Assembly: GCA_964554585.1 (NCBI GenBank)
Contig: CAZKPD010000001.1
Span: 37,367-101,366, forward strand
Origin: Perlabentimonas sp964554585
Lineage (GTDB): Bacteria > Bacteroidota > Bacteroidia > Bacteroidales > Tenuifilaceae
Length of the DNA stretch: 64,000 nucleotides
Direction of reading: 5' to 3'
A program made the position numbers and the translations under genes. Positions 52,339 to 61,673 of the stretch are shown in pieces. The stretch's first letter is position 1; every line of letters begins with the position of its first letter. The notes beneath the pieces are model-generated. The model did not search any database and was not told the origin of the DNA. It worked only from the letters and a program-made list of their open reading frames with translations.

Positions 52339-53073
52339 ATGTCCATGCCCTATCGTCGCCTTCCCAATACCGATAAAGCTCGCCTAAGAGCCCTTGAGGC
52401 TGCTGCTAAAATGGGGATAACCCTACCTCCTTTTAAGCTGGCCTACTCTCAGACATCCTTTTCTAGGCTACGGATGTTTACCGGAAATTTTCAGAAGGCC
52501 ATTGTGAGCTATCGAACCGCTTACGATACCCAGGTGGAAAGGAACAAGGAGCTGAATGCCTCAGCAAAAAAAGCGAGGCTTTACCTTTCGCATTTTGTAC
52601 AAGTGCTTAATTTGGCAATACATAGGGGCGATTTGCCCGACAAAGTTCGCCTATCCCTTGGGCTGGATGAGGATGAGAAGAAACTGCCTGATTTTACCTT
52701 AGATAAGGATTTGATAGAGTGGGGTAAAATTATCATCCAGGGAGAAACCCAGCGCATTAGCCTTGGGCAGCCTCCCATAACCAACCCTACCATTGCAGTG
52801 GTTAAGGTTAGGTATGAAAATTTTATCGAAGCTTTTAACAATCAGCGTATTCTGCAACGAAACACTCAGCGTTTTAAGGACGAGCTGGATAGCTTGCGGA
52901 AAGAGGCCGATGCGTTAATCGTAACCATTTGGGACGAAGTGGAAGATTTCTTTAAAGATCTTCAAGACCAAGAGCGACGTGAACGTGCCCAAGAGTATGG
53001 TTTAGTATACGTTTTTCGGAAGAATGAGCTTAAGGAACTTCAGCTATTTGGTCGGATCGATTTTGACGATTAG
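52339..53073 (+). CDS. Conserved hypothetical cytoplasmic protein
   Basis: 244 residues, no signal peptide or membrane helix; largely helical and rich in charged residues, with a possible coiled coil at about 180-225 (RFKDELDSLRKEADALIV, FFKDLQDQERRERAQEY). The N-terminal half begins YRRLPNTDKARLRALEAAA and contains SFSRLRMFTGNFQKAIVSY. I do not recognise the family. Its end overlaps the reverse CPBP gene by 44 bases. Isolated between a polysaccharide island and housekeeping genes. Confidence 0.65.
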   Translation: MSMPYRRLPNTDKARLRALEAAAKMGITLPPFKLAYSQTSFSRLRMFTGNFQKAIVSYRTAYDTQVERNKELNASAKKARLYLSHFVQVLNLAIHRGDLPDKVRLSLGLDEDEKKLPDFTLDKDLIEWGKIIIQGETQRISLGQPPITNPTIAVVKVRYENFIEAFNNQRILQRNTQRFKDELDSLRKEADALIVTIWDEVEDFFKDLQDQERRERAQEYGLVYVFRKNELKELQLFGRIDFDD

Positions 53074-53938
53074 CTGTCTCATCCCTTAAAACCCAAAGCA
53101 GATATCCCCCCAGAATTAGGCTAATTACACCCAATACCCAACCCTGCGATGGAGCACCAATGTGCTCAACGCTCTCAGGTACAGACCCTAAACCAACCAG
53201 GTAGTAGAGAAAAACAGCCAGACCATTGTTTATAAAATGGACAAGCATGGGGATTAGGATGGTACCGGTCCACAGGTACAGATAGCCAAAAACCATACCC
53301 AACAAAAACCGGGGAATAAATCCTAAAAACTGCATATGGATGGCGCTAAAAATTAGGGAGGCAATTACAATCCCTGCGGTGTTGCTTTTGGTTAATCCAA
53401 TCAGGTATTTTTGAAGTAGCGAGCGAAAAAAGAGTTCCTCTCCAATGGCCGGGATTATGGCCACCATAAACAGGTTAACGGAAAAGGTGCCGAAGCTGTC
53501 CGTAATCATTAGCGATTTAAGGAGTTGCTCAGCGGTCTCCTCCATTTGAATCATCCATTGGGGAACCGGTAATTGCGCATTGAGCGATGCGATAAGGTTA
53601 ATTCCCGGCAGCAGAGCCATCATCATTACCAATGCGATTAGGGCTTGCTTGGTTTGAACGGGCTCAAAGCCTAACCATTTCCAGGGTTTCTTGGATGAGA
53701 GCAGAGCCATAACCACTGCGGGGAAAATAAACATCCCTGTGGTTTGCAAAATTTGCATAATGCGAAGGCTATCCAAATAGTTGCTGTTGAGATTGGTTGC
53801 CAAACTCCAGTCTCCTGTAATAAGAGCCGTAGTAATCACTCCAAGAGCAAATGCCAAAATAAATCCTAGGGTTAGTAGAACCAGGGTGAAAAAGATTCCC
53901 TTGATGGGAGAGAAATGAAATCGGGTGTGCTCGTCCAT
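53030..53938 (-). CDS. CPBP family intramembrane glutamic endopeptidase
   Basis: 302 residues, about seven membrane helices. The catalytic E-E-x3-R motif is seen in AIGEELFFRSLLQKY, with the second and third motifs IFSAIHMQFLGFIPRF and MLVHFINNGLAV contributing the histidines. These are Rce1-type proteases that act within the membrane; in bacteria they are linked to bacteriocin immunity or prenyl-dependent processing, but the substrate here is unknown. Convergent with the 244-residue hypothetical gene. Confidence 0.9.
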   Translation of the reverse strand: MDEHTRFHFSPIKGIFFTLVLLTLGFILAFALGVITTALITGDWSLATNLNSNYLDSLRIMQILQTTGMFIFPAVVMALLSSKKPWKWLGFEPVQTKQALIALVMMMALLPGINLIASLNAQLPVPQWMIQMEETAEQLLKSLMITDSFGTFSVNLFMVAIIPAIGEELFFRSLLQKYLIGLTKSNTAGIVIASLIFSAIHMQFLGFIPRFLLGMVFGYLYLWTGTILIPMLVHFINNGLAVFLYYLVGLGSVPESVEHIGAPSQGWVLGVISLILGGYLLWVLRDETANRQNRSDQIAEVP

Positions 53939-53989
53939 TTTTTTTGTAAATATAGATATTTCACACGAAACAATTACTTGTTCAGGCTA

Positions 53990-54021
53990 TTGGGTTTTGT
54001 AGAGAACTCTGCCTAATTTTG
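53990..54021 (+). promoter_or_regulatory. Promoter-like pair upstream of dusB
   Basis: TTG at 53990-53992, a 21-base spacer, and TAATTTTG at 54014-54021 (TAnnTTTG). The GTG start of dusB is 18 bases after it. Confidence 0.5.
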
Positions 54022-54038
54022 CAGAAAAGTTATTTCAG

Positions 54039-55055
54039 GTGAAAATTGGCTCAATAGACCTAGGCACAAAGCCGTTACTGCTAGCTCCCATGGAGGATGT
54101 TACCGATCCTTCATTCCGTTACCTGTGCAAACAGTTTGGAGCGGATATGGTGTACACCGAGTTTGTGAACTCCGATGGGCTTATTCGGGATGCTGCCCAA
54201 TGCCAATCCAAAATGCAGGTGTTTGAACATGAACGCCCAGTGGGCATTCAGCTGTACGGTCATATTATTGAGAGCATGGTGGAGGCGTGTAGGTTAGCTG
54301 CTGAGGCAAAACCCGACCTTATTGATATTAACTTTGGTTGCCCGGTGAAAAAGATTGCCAATCGGGGTGCCGGATCGGGTATGATGAAAGATATCCCCAA
54401 AATGGTGGAGATGACCCGCCAAATAGTGAAGGCAACGGATATTCCGGTTACTGTAAAAACCCGATTGGGATGGGATGATGACTCCAAAGAGATTGTCACC
54501 ATTGCCGAACAGCTACAGGATGTGGGCATCCAAGGGTTGACCATTCATGGGCGAACCCGCGCCCAGCTATATAGGGGCGAAGCCGATTGGACCCTAATTG
54601 GTGAGGTAAAGAATAATCCACGAATGCGCATACCAATTATTGGGAATGGCGATGTAGACAGCCCCGAAAAAGCGGTTGAAATGTTCAATTGCTACGGTGT
54701 TGATGGCATTATGATTGGTCGTGCTACCTATGGGCGTCCTTGGATTTTTAGGGAGATAAAGCACTATATGGAGAAAGGGTATCCAATGGAGCCACTAACC
54801 GTTGGAGAGCGCGTGAAGATTGCCCAAGAGCATCTTATAAAATCAATGGAGGTGAAAGGGGATAGGAGAGGCTTACTTGAAATGAGGAGGCATTTTACCT
54901 GCTACTTTAAGGGGTTGCCCAATTTTAAGGAATGGCGCATTAAACTTGTTACATTGAATTCTGTTGATGAGCTATCTGAAACCCTTAATTTGATTGCTCA
55001 AGAGTATGCAGGTTTTACTCCCGATCCTTCCATAAACCCTTCACCATGGGCCTAA
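54039..55055 (+). CDS. dusB: tRNA-dihydrouridine synthase (DusB type)
   Basis: 338 residues with a GTG start. The TIM-barrel FMN enzyme reduces uridines in the tRNA D-loop. LLLAPMEDVTDPSFRYLC is the N-terminal FMN-loop; NFGCPVKKIANRGAGSGMM holds the catalytic cysteine; DGIMIGRATYGRPWIF and GNGDVDSPEKA are the C-terminal FMN phosphate-binding elements. The overall length and motif order fit DusB. EamA begins 35 bases downstream. Confidence 0.94.
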   Translation: MKIGSIDLGTKPLLLAPMEDVTDPSFRYLCKQFGADMVYTEFVNSDGLIRDAAQCQSKMQVFEHERPVGIQLYGHIIESMVEACRLAAEAKPDLIDINFGCPVKKIANRGAGSGMMKDIPKMVEMTRQIVKATDIPVTVKTRLGWDDDSKEIVTIAEQLQDVGIQGLTIHGRTRAQLYRGEADWTLIGEVKNNPRMRIPIIGNGDVDSPEKAVEMFNCYGVDGIMIGRATYGRPWIFREIKHYMEKGYPMEPLTVGERVKIAQEHLIKSMEVKGDRRGLLEMRRHFTCYFKGLPNFKEWRIKLVTLNSVDELSETLNLIAQEYAGFTPDPSINPSPWA

Positions 55056-55090
55056 TAAACAGAATGATTTTTTAACCAATTATTGTACTG

Positions 55091-56002
55091 TTGAAGATTA
55101 GAGATATTTTCACTTCCACCATATTCCTGGCCATTATAGCTTGTATATTGTGGTCAACAGCTTTTGTGGGTATAAAAATAGGGCTCCAGTATAGCAAGCC
55201 GCTCCAGTTTGCAGGGTTACGTTTTATCATCTCCGGGCTTATGATTTTTCCTTTCATCCCAAACCTGCGGGAAAAATTGGTGATTGTTTGGAATAATTTT
55301 CAGATTATTATTCTGGTAGGACTTGTCCAAACCGTATTTCAGTATTCTGTATTTTATATGGGCATGGACTATGTTCCCGGAGCATTGGGTGCTATGATTG
55401 TTGGCTCGGGCCCCCTCTTTGTAGCTATCGTTGCCCATCTTCTTATCCCTAACGACAAGATTACTAAGCGGAAGTTGGTAAGCATTGTGTTTGGGCTTAT
55501 TGGTGTAGGGATAATAACGCTTAAACCGGGTCAAATGGGTAATGTTGTTCCAATGATTTGGGTGGGTATACTGCTGCTCTTTGGGAATAATATCCTTTCG
55601 GGCCTTGGAAATGTTTTGGTAGCTACAGAGAAACGAAGAGTCCCTCCACTGATTCTAAGCGCTTTTTCAATGTTTTTTGGAGGGATAATACTGTTTGTTG
55701 TCAGCCTTTTTGTGGAGGGGTTTCAAACGGGTCCTTTCCCGTTTGAGTATTGGGCCTCTTTGGGATGGCTCAGTTTTTTGTCTGCAGCGGCATTTTCCAT
55801 TTGGTACACTCTCCTTAGGCGTCCCGGGGTTAAGGTGTCGGATTTGAACATGTGGAAATTTATCGTTCCGGTTTTGGGGGCTGTGCTAAGCTGGATAATG
55901 CTTCCTAACGAGAAACCCACCCTTATTGCATTGGTAGGTATGCTATTTATAACCCTTTCGTTGATTACCCTTAATATGCAAATAAAAAAGCGTGGGCTGT
56001 AG
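55091..56002 (+). CDS. EamA/DMT-family transporter
   Basis: 303 residues with ten membrane helices arranged as two EamA halves (ILWSTAFVGIKIGLQYSKP; GNNILSGLGNVLVATEKRR). The start is TTG at 55091, chosen because the frame has no ATG ahead of the first helix and KIRDIFTSTIFLAIIACIL makes a proper beginning. DMT transporters export amino acids, drugs or nucleotide sugars; the substrate is unknown. Its last codons form part of a hairpin that terminates the opposite-strand TPR gene. Confidence 0.88.
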   Translation: MKIRDIFTSTIFLAIIACILWSTAFVGIKIGLQYSKPLQFAGLRFIISGLMIFPFIPNLREKLVIVWNNFQIIILVGLVQTVFQYSVFYMGMDYVPGALGAMIVGSGPLFVAIVAHLLIPNDKITKRKLVSIVFGLIGVGIITLKPGQMGNVVPMIWVGILLLFGNNILSGLGNVLVATEKRRVPPLILSAFSMFFGGIILFVVSLFVEGFQTGPFPFEYWASLGWLSFLSAAAFSIWYTLLRRPGVKVSDLNMWKFIVPVLGAVLSWIMLPNEKPTLIALVGMLFITLSLITLNMQIKKRGL

Positions 56003-56013
56003 CCACACGCTTT
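55987..56013 (-). terminator. Intrinsic terminator of the reverse TPR gene, overlapping the eamA stop
   Basis: AAAGCGTG (55987-55994) pairs with CACGCTTT (56006-56013), with an inner GGCT/AGCC pair. On the minus strand the right arm is followed by TTTTTTATT, an ideal U-tract. The stop codon of the forward transporter gene sits in the hairpin. Confidence 0.8.
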
Positions 56014-56035
56014 GCATATCGGTTAGAGAGTTCCT

Positions 56036-57271
56036 TTACTTAGGACAGTACATTTTAATCATGGGCTCGGCGGGTGCATAGCCCAGTTCAAGGGCACGAT
56101 GAAAATCGGTGCATGCCCCTTCATTATTTCCAATATTTACCCGAGAGATACCTCTGTTATAGTAAGCTTCAGCGTTTTTTGGGTCATGCTTAATAATAAC
56201 GTCATAATCTTCAAGTGCCACCTTGTGGTTCCCTAGAATGGCATATGAAACAGCACGATTGTAGTAGGCTTGCACATAGTTGGGGTCTAGCTCTATCACC
56301 TTTGTGAAATCGTCAATAGAACCCTTATAGTTCTTCGAGAACGCTTTGGCAATACCACGTCCGTAGTAAGCCTTTTTATACTCCGGGTTAATGCTGATGG
56401 CCTTAGAAAAATCGTTTATGGCCTGAGTAAAGCTGTTCTTTTTGATGAAAGCACCCCCTCTGGCCCCATAGGCCAGATCGTAATTGGCATCTAGCTTAAT
56501 AGCCTGATTTAAAAGCGAAATAGACTCATCCACCTTATTAAGGCCATACTTAGCCTGCCCAAGTTGGTAGAATATCTCCTTATCGTTGGTTACAAGGGAA
56601 AGGGCTTGCTCCAGATCTGTTTCTGCTCCTTGAAAATCTTCAATTTTCAGCTTAAAGATTCCGCGTTGCTTAAAAATATCTGCAGAGGATTCCTTATTTT
56701 CAATCATCCTGTCATAGTCAGAAATGGCTCCCATAAAATCGTTGAGGTGAGCCTTGGATTCTCCTCTGCTATAGAATGCCTCAAGGTTTGTTCCGTCCAG
56801 CTCGATACTGCGATTATAGCTTTCTACGGCTTCGTCAAACTTCCCCTGTGAGGCCAAAAGAAGCCCTTTTTGGTAGTGTGCACCTGCATTTGAGCTGTTA
56901 AGCTCAATGGCTTTCTCAATATCCATCATGGCACTATCCATCGCTTTAAGGAATCGGTAAGCCTGCCCTCTAAACAGGTAATAGTCCGATTCGTCAGGAT
57001 TCAGCTCTATGGCTTTCGTCAGGTCTGCAATGGCAGGATTCATATCCTCCAATGCAAAGAAGGCTTTACCACGTGCATAGTAGAAAGAATCATCCTTTTT
57101 ATTGTACTTGATGGCTTTGCTGTACTTGTCAATGGCCTGTTCATATAGAGCCTTTTCGGAAAGCACTAGCCCTTTTTCATACTGGTTAACGGCCAGATGA
57201 GGTCGTAATAGGATAAAAGTTGCTGCAGCTGCTACGAGGAGCACAAAAAGTGCAATTAGAATCTTTTTCAT
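56036..57271 (-). CDS. Membrane-anchored tetratricopeptide repeat (TPR) protein
   Basis: 411 residues. One N-terminal membrane segment (ILIALFVLLVAAAATFILL) anchors an array of about 10-11 TPR units covering nearly the whole chain (for example YKKAYYGRGIAKAFSKNYKG and NYVQAYYNRAVSYAILGNHK), ending in CTDFHRALELGYAPAEPM. TPR arrays serve as protein docking surfaces. No enzymatic domain is present. The gene is alone on its strand with its own terminator. Partner unknown. Confidence 0.9.
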   Translation of the reverse strand: MKKILIALFVLLVAAAATFILLRPHLAVNQYEKGLVLSEKALYEQAIDKYSKAIKYNKKDDSFYYARGKAFFALEDMNPAIADLTKAIELNPDESDYYLFRGQAYRFLKAMDSAMMDIEKAIELNSSNAGAHYQKGLLLASQGKFDEAVESYNRSIELDGTNLEAFYSRGESKAHLNDFMGAISDYDRMIENKESSADIFKQRGIFKLKIEDFQGAETDLEQALSLVTNDKEIFYQLGQAKYGLNKVDESISLLNQAIKLDANYDLAYGARGGAFIKKNSFTQAINDFSKAISINPEYKKAYYGRGIAKAFSKNYKGSIDDFTKVIELDPNYVQAYYNRAVSYAILGNHKVALEDYDVIIKHDPKNAEAYYNRGISRVNIGNNEGACTDFHRALELGYAPAEPMIKMYCPK

Positions 57272-57404
57272 CGTTTTAAAAGGTTACAATGATTTTTTTG
57301 TCGAATTAATATGCCAAATCCGCACATTAATGACTTGTAAAAGTAGTAATAATTGTAAAACCAAAATAAGGTTTGTCTGGTTCTTGTGTGCTTTACCTAT
57401 GAGC

Positions 57405-57431
57405 AAAGCCATACCCGCGGGATATGGCTTT
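57405..57431. repeat. GC-rich hairpin downstream of sdhB
   Basis: AAAGCCATA (57405-57413) and TATGGCTTT (57423-57431) form a 9-bp stem around CCCGCGGGA, itself self-complementary. It lies 28 bases after the sdhB stop. No U-tract follows on the minus strand, so it may mark or protect the operon's 3' end rather than terminate by the standard mechanism. Confidence 0.55.
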
Positions 57432-57459
57432 AAAAAATCTAAATGTATAGTACTGCGTT

Positions 57460-58203
57460 CTAGTCCTTAATTTTTGAGCTGATATACTCTCGGTTGAGCT
57501 GTGCAATGAAAGAGATTGAAATCCCTTTGGGGCATTCGGCTTCGCAGGCTTGGGTGTTGGTACAGCTCCCAAAGCCCAGCTCATCCATTTTGGCAACCAT
57601 CCTAGTTGCTCTTTCCCTAGCCTCAATTTTTCCCTGCGGGAAGAGTGCCAGCTGCGATACTTTTGCTGCCACAAATAGCATAGCTGATGAGTTTTTGCAA
57701 GCGGCTACACAGGCACCACATCCAATACATGAGGCGGCATCAATGGCCTCATCGTACTTACGTCTTGCCATGGCAATATTATTGGCATCCTGTGCCGAAC
57801 CGGCATTCACAGAGATAAACCCTCCGGCCTGTTGGATGAGGTCAAACGCATTTCGCTCTACCACCAAGTCCTTGATAACAGGGAAAGCGGCTGCACGCCA
57901 GGGTTCAATCACAATGGTTTCACCATCCTTAAAATCGCGCATATAGAGCTCGCAAGTAGTAGTTTTGGCGTTTTTGCCATGTGGTTTCCCGTTGATATAA
58001 AGGCTGCAACATCCGCAAATGCCCTCACGGCAATCGTGCTCGTAGGCCACAGGTACTTTACCCTGAGTGATTAGTTGGTTATTTAGATAGTCAAGCATCT
58101 CAAGGAAAGACATTTCTGGCGAAACCTTATCCAGCGTATAGGCTTCAAATTTACCTTTAGCTGTAGGGCTTTCTTGTCTCCAAACTTTAAGTTTTATAGT
58201 CAT
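57460..58203 (-). CDS. sdhB: Succinate dehydrogenase/fumarate reductase iron-sulfur subunit
   Basis: 247 residues. Three iron-sulfur clusters are visible: [2Fe-2S] cysteines in YEHDCREGICGCCSLYINGK and downstream TTTCEL, [4Fe-4S] in SCIGCGACVAACKN, and [3Fe-4S] in CTNTQACEAECPKG. The subunit carries electrons between the flavin subunit and the membrane cytochrome. It is the last gene of the C-A-B order typical of Bacteroidota, where it acts as fumarate reductase in anaerobes or succinate dehydrogenase in aerobes; direction cannot be told from sequence alone. Confidence 0.95.
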   Translation of the reverse strand: MTIKLKVWRQESPTAKGKFEAYTLDKVSPEMSFLEMLDYLNNQLITQGKVPVAYEHDCREGICGCCSLYINGKPHGKNAKTTTCELYMRDFKDGETIVIEPWRAAAFPVIKDLVVERNAFDLIQQAGGFISVNAGSAQDANNIAMARRKYDEAIDAASCIGCGACVAACKNSSAMLFVAAKVSQLALFPQGKIEARERATRMVAKMDELGFGSCTNTQACEAECPKGISISFIAQLNREYISSKIKD

Positions 58204-58229
58204 ACCTATTGGGTTAACAATGTTAAATA

Positions 58230-60149
58230 CTATTGATAGCTGCGCTGTTCGGGTTTCACAAATTCGAACTTTAACTCCTCTTTGTGAAGGGTATGTGGAA
58301 TGTTAGCACCTTTGTATTCCCATACTGCAACATATGAGAACTTTTCGTCGTTTCGAAGGGTTTCGCCGGTTTCGGTTTGGCTCTCTTCTCTAAAGTGCGC
58401 CCCACAGCTCTCCTCTCGGTTTAGCGCATCGGAGGTTAGCAATTTGGCCATTTCAAAGAAATCGGCCACCCGAAGAGCTTTCTCCAGCTCTTGGTTAAAT
58501 TCATTGGCTTTGCCGGGAACTTTTACCTCTTTCCAAAATTCTTTCTCCAGCTCCTCAATTAAGGGAAGAGCCTTTTTTAGTCCCTCCTCATTGCGGTGCA
58601 TACCGCAATAGTCCCACATAATTTTACCCAGTCGTTTGTGGAAAGAGGTAACGGTTTTGGTGCCATTGACGGATAGCAGTTTTTGGATACGCTCCTCAGC
58701 CTCTGCTTGCGCTTGGCTAAATTCGGGAGTATCGGTAGGTTGCCTAGGAGTTTTAATCTCATCGGCGAGGTAGTCGGTTATGGTGTAGGGGAGGATAAAG
58801 TACCCATCGCCTGCGCACTGCATTAGAGAGCTAGCCCCAAGCCTGTTGGCACCATGATCAGAAAAGTTCGATTCGCCAATGGCAAAGAGCCCGGGAATGG
58901 TGGTCATCAGGTTATAGTCAACCCAAAGGCCTCCCATAGTGTAGTGACCGGCAGGATAGATGCGCATGGGGGTTTTATAGGGCGATTCGCCAGTAATCTT
59001 TTCGTACATCTCAAACAGGTTTCCATACTTGGCCTCAATGGCTTTTTCACCCTGATTTTTTATGGCAACGCCAAAATCAAGATACACGGCAAGCCCTGTT
59101 TCGCCAACGCCATACCCCGCATCACATCGTTCTTTAGCGGCCCTTGAGGCCACATCACGCGGAACCAGGTTGCCATATGAAGGGTAACGCCTTTCTAGGT
59201 AATAATCCCGCTCATCTTCCGGAATATCATTGGGTTTTCTGTTATCTCCCTTGGTTTTGGGAACCCAAACTCGTCCGTCATTTCTTAAAGACTCACTCAT
59301 AAGCGTTAGCTTGCATTGGTAGTCGTTAAGCACCGGAATGGATGTGGGGTGGATTTGTATAAAACTGGGATTGGCAAAGTAGGCTCCACGTTTGTGGGCT
59401 TTCCAAGCTGCCGAACCATTAGAGTTTACTGCAAGGGTTGACAGGTAATATATGGTGCCATACCCGCCGGTGGCAAGTACTACAGCATGGGCTGAATGGC
59501 GCTCAATTTCACCGGTAATCAGGTTGCGAGCTATAATGCCACGAGCTTTGCCATCAACCACAATTAGGTCGAGCATCTCTCGGCGAGAGTACATGGTTAC
59601 CTTTCCGGTTTGCATCTGCCTGATAAGGGCGCTATACCCACCCAGCAGGCACTGCTGACCAGTAAGCCCTTTGGCATAAAAAGTGCGACTTACCTGAACA
59701 CCTCCAAAGGAGCGATTGTCGAGCAATCCGCCATAATCGCGGGTAAAGGGAACTCCCAATGCGGTGTAGTGGTCTATCACCAAATTACTCACCTCGGCAG
59801 CACGGTACACATTGGCCTCACGTGATCGGTAGTCGCCACCCTTAATCATATCATAAAAAAGGCGATAAACGCTGTCGTTGTCGTTTTTGTAGTTCTTGGC
59901 AGCATTTATACCGCCCTGTGCAGCAACGGAGTGGGCTCTGCGAGGTGTGTCCTGGTAACAAAAAACTTTTACGTTATAGCCTAGTTCGGCAAGCGTGGAA
60001 GCAGCACCGGATCCGGCAAGTCCTGTTCCTACAACAATAACATCAAGTTTGCTCTTATTGGCAGGGTTCACCAGTTTAAGGGAGTTTTTATGATTTGTCC
60101 ACTTTTGGGCCAACGGACCCTCGGGTATTTTTGCGTTAAGCTTAACCAT
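58230..60149 (-). CDS. sdhA: Succinate dehydrogenase/fumarate reductase flavoprotein subunit
   Basis: 639 residues. FAD-binding VIVVGTGLAGSGAAS, covalent-flavin region RRAHSVAAQGGINAAKNY, substrate residues in SDHGANRLGASSLMQCAG, and RIYPAGHYTMGGLWVDYN are clear. It is somewhat longer than classical SdhA (about 590), matching the Bacteroidota and Epsilonproteobacteria group with a C-terminal extension. It oxidises succinate or reduces fumarate on the cytoplasmic side. It lies 26 bases ahead of sdhB and is preceded by sdhC. Confidence 0.96.
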   Translation of the reverse strand: MVKLNAKIPEGPLAQKWTNHKNSLKLVNPANKSKLDVIVVGTGLAGSGAASTLAELGYNVKVFCYQDTPRRAHSVAAQGGINAAKNYKNDNDSVYRLFYDMIKGGDYRSREANVYRAAEVSNLVIDHYTALGVPFTRDYGGLLDNRSFGGVQVSRTFYAKGLTGQQCLLGGYSALIRQMQTGKVTMYSRREMLDLIVVDGKARGIIARNLITGEIERHSAHAVVLATGGYGTIYYLSTLAVNSNGSAAWKAHKRGAYFANPSFIQIHPTSIPVLNDYQCKLTLMSESLRNDGRVWVPKTKGDNRKPNDIPEDERDYYLERRYPSYGNLVPRDVASRAAKERCDAGYGVGETGLAVYLDFGVAIKNQGEKAIEAKYGNLFEMYEKITGESPYKTPMRIYPAGHYTMGGLWVDYNLMTTIPGLFAIGESNFSDHGANRLGASSLMQCAGDGYFILPYTITDYLADEIKTPRQPTDTPEFSQAQAEAEERIQKLLSVNGTKTVTSFHKRLGKIMWDYCGMHRNEEGLKKALPLIEELEKEFWKEVKVPGKANEFNQELEKALRVADFFEMAKLLTSDALNREESCGAHFREESQTETGETLRNDEKFSYVAVWEYKGANIPHTLHKEELKFEFVKPEQRSYQ

Positions 60150-60178
60150 AGCTATTGTATATTATGAGTTTTCGTATG

Positions 60179-60856
60179 TTAGTGAATAAACCAGAAGTAA
60201 AGCGGGATAATGGTAAACCCAACTCCAATGAGAACGGCATAAATATAGGATACTACTTGCAGCCGTCTCATCCAAATTTTATTGTTTAACCCTACGGTTT
60301 GGAATGCGCTCCAAAACCCATGGCTTAAGTGTAAACCCAAAAGGATTGCCGAAATAATATAGATTACGTTGTACCACCAGTAGGCAACAAAAAATTGGGA
60401 TACCAGCTGGTACGTGTTATGCATTTGTGTAATCCCACCGTCGTATGAAACTAGGGGAACCTCACCAAACTTTATTTTAAGGAAAAAGTTTATAAGGTGC
60501 ACAATGAGAAAGGCTAAAATGGCAAATCCAAGGATATACATATTTTTTGACGACCAAGAGGTAAGGTGATTGCTTCCGGAGTGGGCATATTTTACCGGTC
60601 GCGTTTTTTGGTTTTTAAGGGTAAGGATAGTTGCATAGATAATGTGAAAAATAAAGCCCAACGCCAACACGATTTCAATGACCTTGAAGAGTGGTGTGGA
60701 AGCCAAAAGGTGTGCCGCCTTGTTATACATCTCCCCATCGCCCACCATAAGCAATAGGTTTGTACCTAGGTGTACCAAAAGGAAAAGCATGAGAAAAAGG
60801 CCCGTAATACTCATAATCAGCTTTTTCCCCAGTGAAGTGCTAAAAATTCCGTTCAT
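60179..60856 (-). CDS. sdhC: Succinate dehydrogenase/fumarate reductase cytochrome b subunit
   Basis: 225 residues from ATG 60856 (NGIFSTSLGKKLIMSITGLF); a longer in-frame start at 60895 adds 13 residues that do not look like the family. Five membrane helices, with histidines that can hold heme b: LLVHLGTNLL, GFIFHIIYAT, LIVHLINFFL and LGLHLSHGFW. Single-subunit five-helix anchors with two hemes are typical of the Wolinella/Bacteroides type. It is first in the sdhC-A-B operon. Confidence 0.92.
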   Translation of the reverse strand: MNGIFSTSLGKKLIMSITGLFLMLFLLVHLGTNLLLMVGDGEMYNKAAHLLASTPLFKVIEIVLALGFIFHIIYATILTLKNQKTRPVKYAHSGSNHLTSWSSKNMYILGFAILAFLIVHLINFFLKIKFGEVPLVSYDGGITQMHNTYQLVSQFFVAYWWYNVIYIISAILLGLHLSHGFWSAFQTVGLNNKIWMRRLQVVSYIYAVLIGVGFTIIPLYFWFIH

Positions 60857-60922
60857 AATGGCAAGTGTTTGTTTTTGCAAGTGAATATATGGCAATAATT
60901 GGGATATATGATCTAAACTTTA

Positions 60923-60938
60923 AATGCTATGTAGCATT
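60923..60938. repeat. Inverted repeat upstream of sdhC
   Basis: AATGCTA and TAGCATT are exact reverse complements with a two-base spacer (TG), placed between the hypothetical gene's stop and sdhC. Could be a regulatory site for the sdh operon; arms of seven bases are not rare by chance. Confidence 0.3.
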
Positions 60939-60953
60939 GTATGATAGGCTGTT

Positions 60954-61673
60954 TTATCTGCCCAAGGTTTCAAGAACTTTGAGATACCGCTCCTTAATTT
61001 TTATGAGCCTGTCCACATCCAAATTCTCACGATAAATTCTTACCATGTCTACTATGTTCTTATTGTAAAAATAGAATGCTGTGGCCGCATCGAAGTAGAG
61101 CAGATCGGTGTCATATTTTACTTCTTTGGTTGCTAGACTAAACAGGTCCCAGGGGATGTGATATGGCAGCTCAAAAAAGCCTATTTTTGAGGTGTTGGTC
61201 TGAAGGTATAAGCCACTACCGTAATCGCGGAGCATTAGGAAACAGCGAATCCTTATCATGGCCATTTCATTGTTAACTGTGCGACCTTCAGCTTTAAAGA
61301 GGATTCCCTCCTGAGCGTATAGCTCTTGAATAGGACGGATTTGTTTATACTCTTCAAGGTCTAAAATTCGGATGGCACTACAGGTCTGGTTCCCCATTGT
61401 TATGGATGCCGATGCAGCATCTATGCCTAAATTCAGGCTCTTTTTTACCTTGATGGTTGCTCTTATGATTCTTTCTGAGGAATAGGGCTCTGCCAGCAGC
61501 AGATAGACCATTTGGGGTTTAATACGCTGCGGAATTTCATCGTAGTAGCCATAAAAGGGCGAAGTGGCCTCAAGAACTTTTGTGTTCTGCATAAGAATTT
61601 TTCCATCAACAGATGACAGCGGCTCTTGCTTGATTATGGCACCGTAACGTTCGATAGTTTGTGTAGTTTTCAT
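60954..61673 (-). CDS. Hypothetical protein adjacent to the sdh operon
   Basis: 239 residues, no signal peptide or membrane helix. It begins RYGAIIKQEPLSSVDGKIL and includes VYLLLAEPYSSERIIRAT, FKAEGRTVNNEMAMIRIRCFL, and FFELPYHIPWDLFSLATKEV. Composition suggests a soluble, mixed alpha-beta fold. I recognise no family. It is 97 bases upstream of sdhC on the same strand. Confidence 0.6.
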   Translation of the reverse strand: MKTTQTIERYGAIIKQEPLSSVDGKILMQNTKVLEATSPFYGYYDEIPQRIKPQMVYLLLAEPYSSERIIRATIKVKKSLNLGIDAASASITMGNQTCSAIRILDLEEYKQIRPIQELYAQEGILFKAEGRTVNNEMAMIRIRCFLMLRDYGSGLYLQTNTSKIGFFELPYHIPWDLFSLATKEVKYDTDLLYFDAATAFYFYNKNIVDMVRIYRENLDVDRLIKIKERYLKVLETLGR

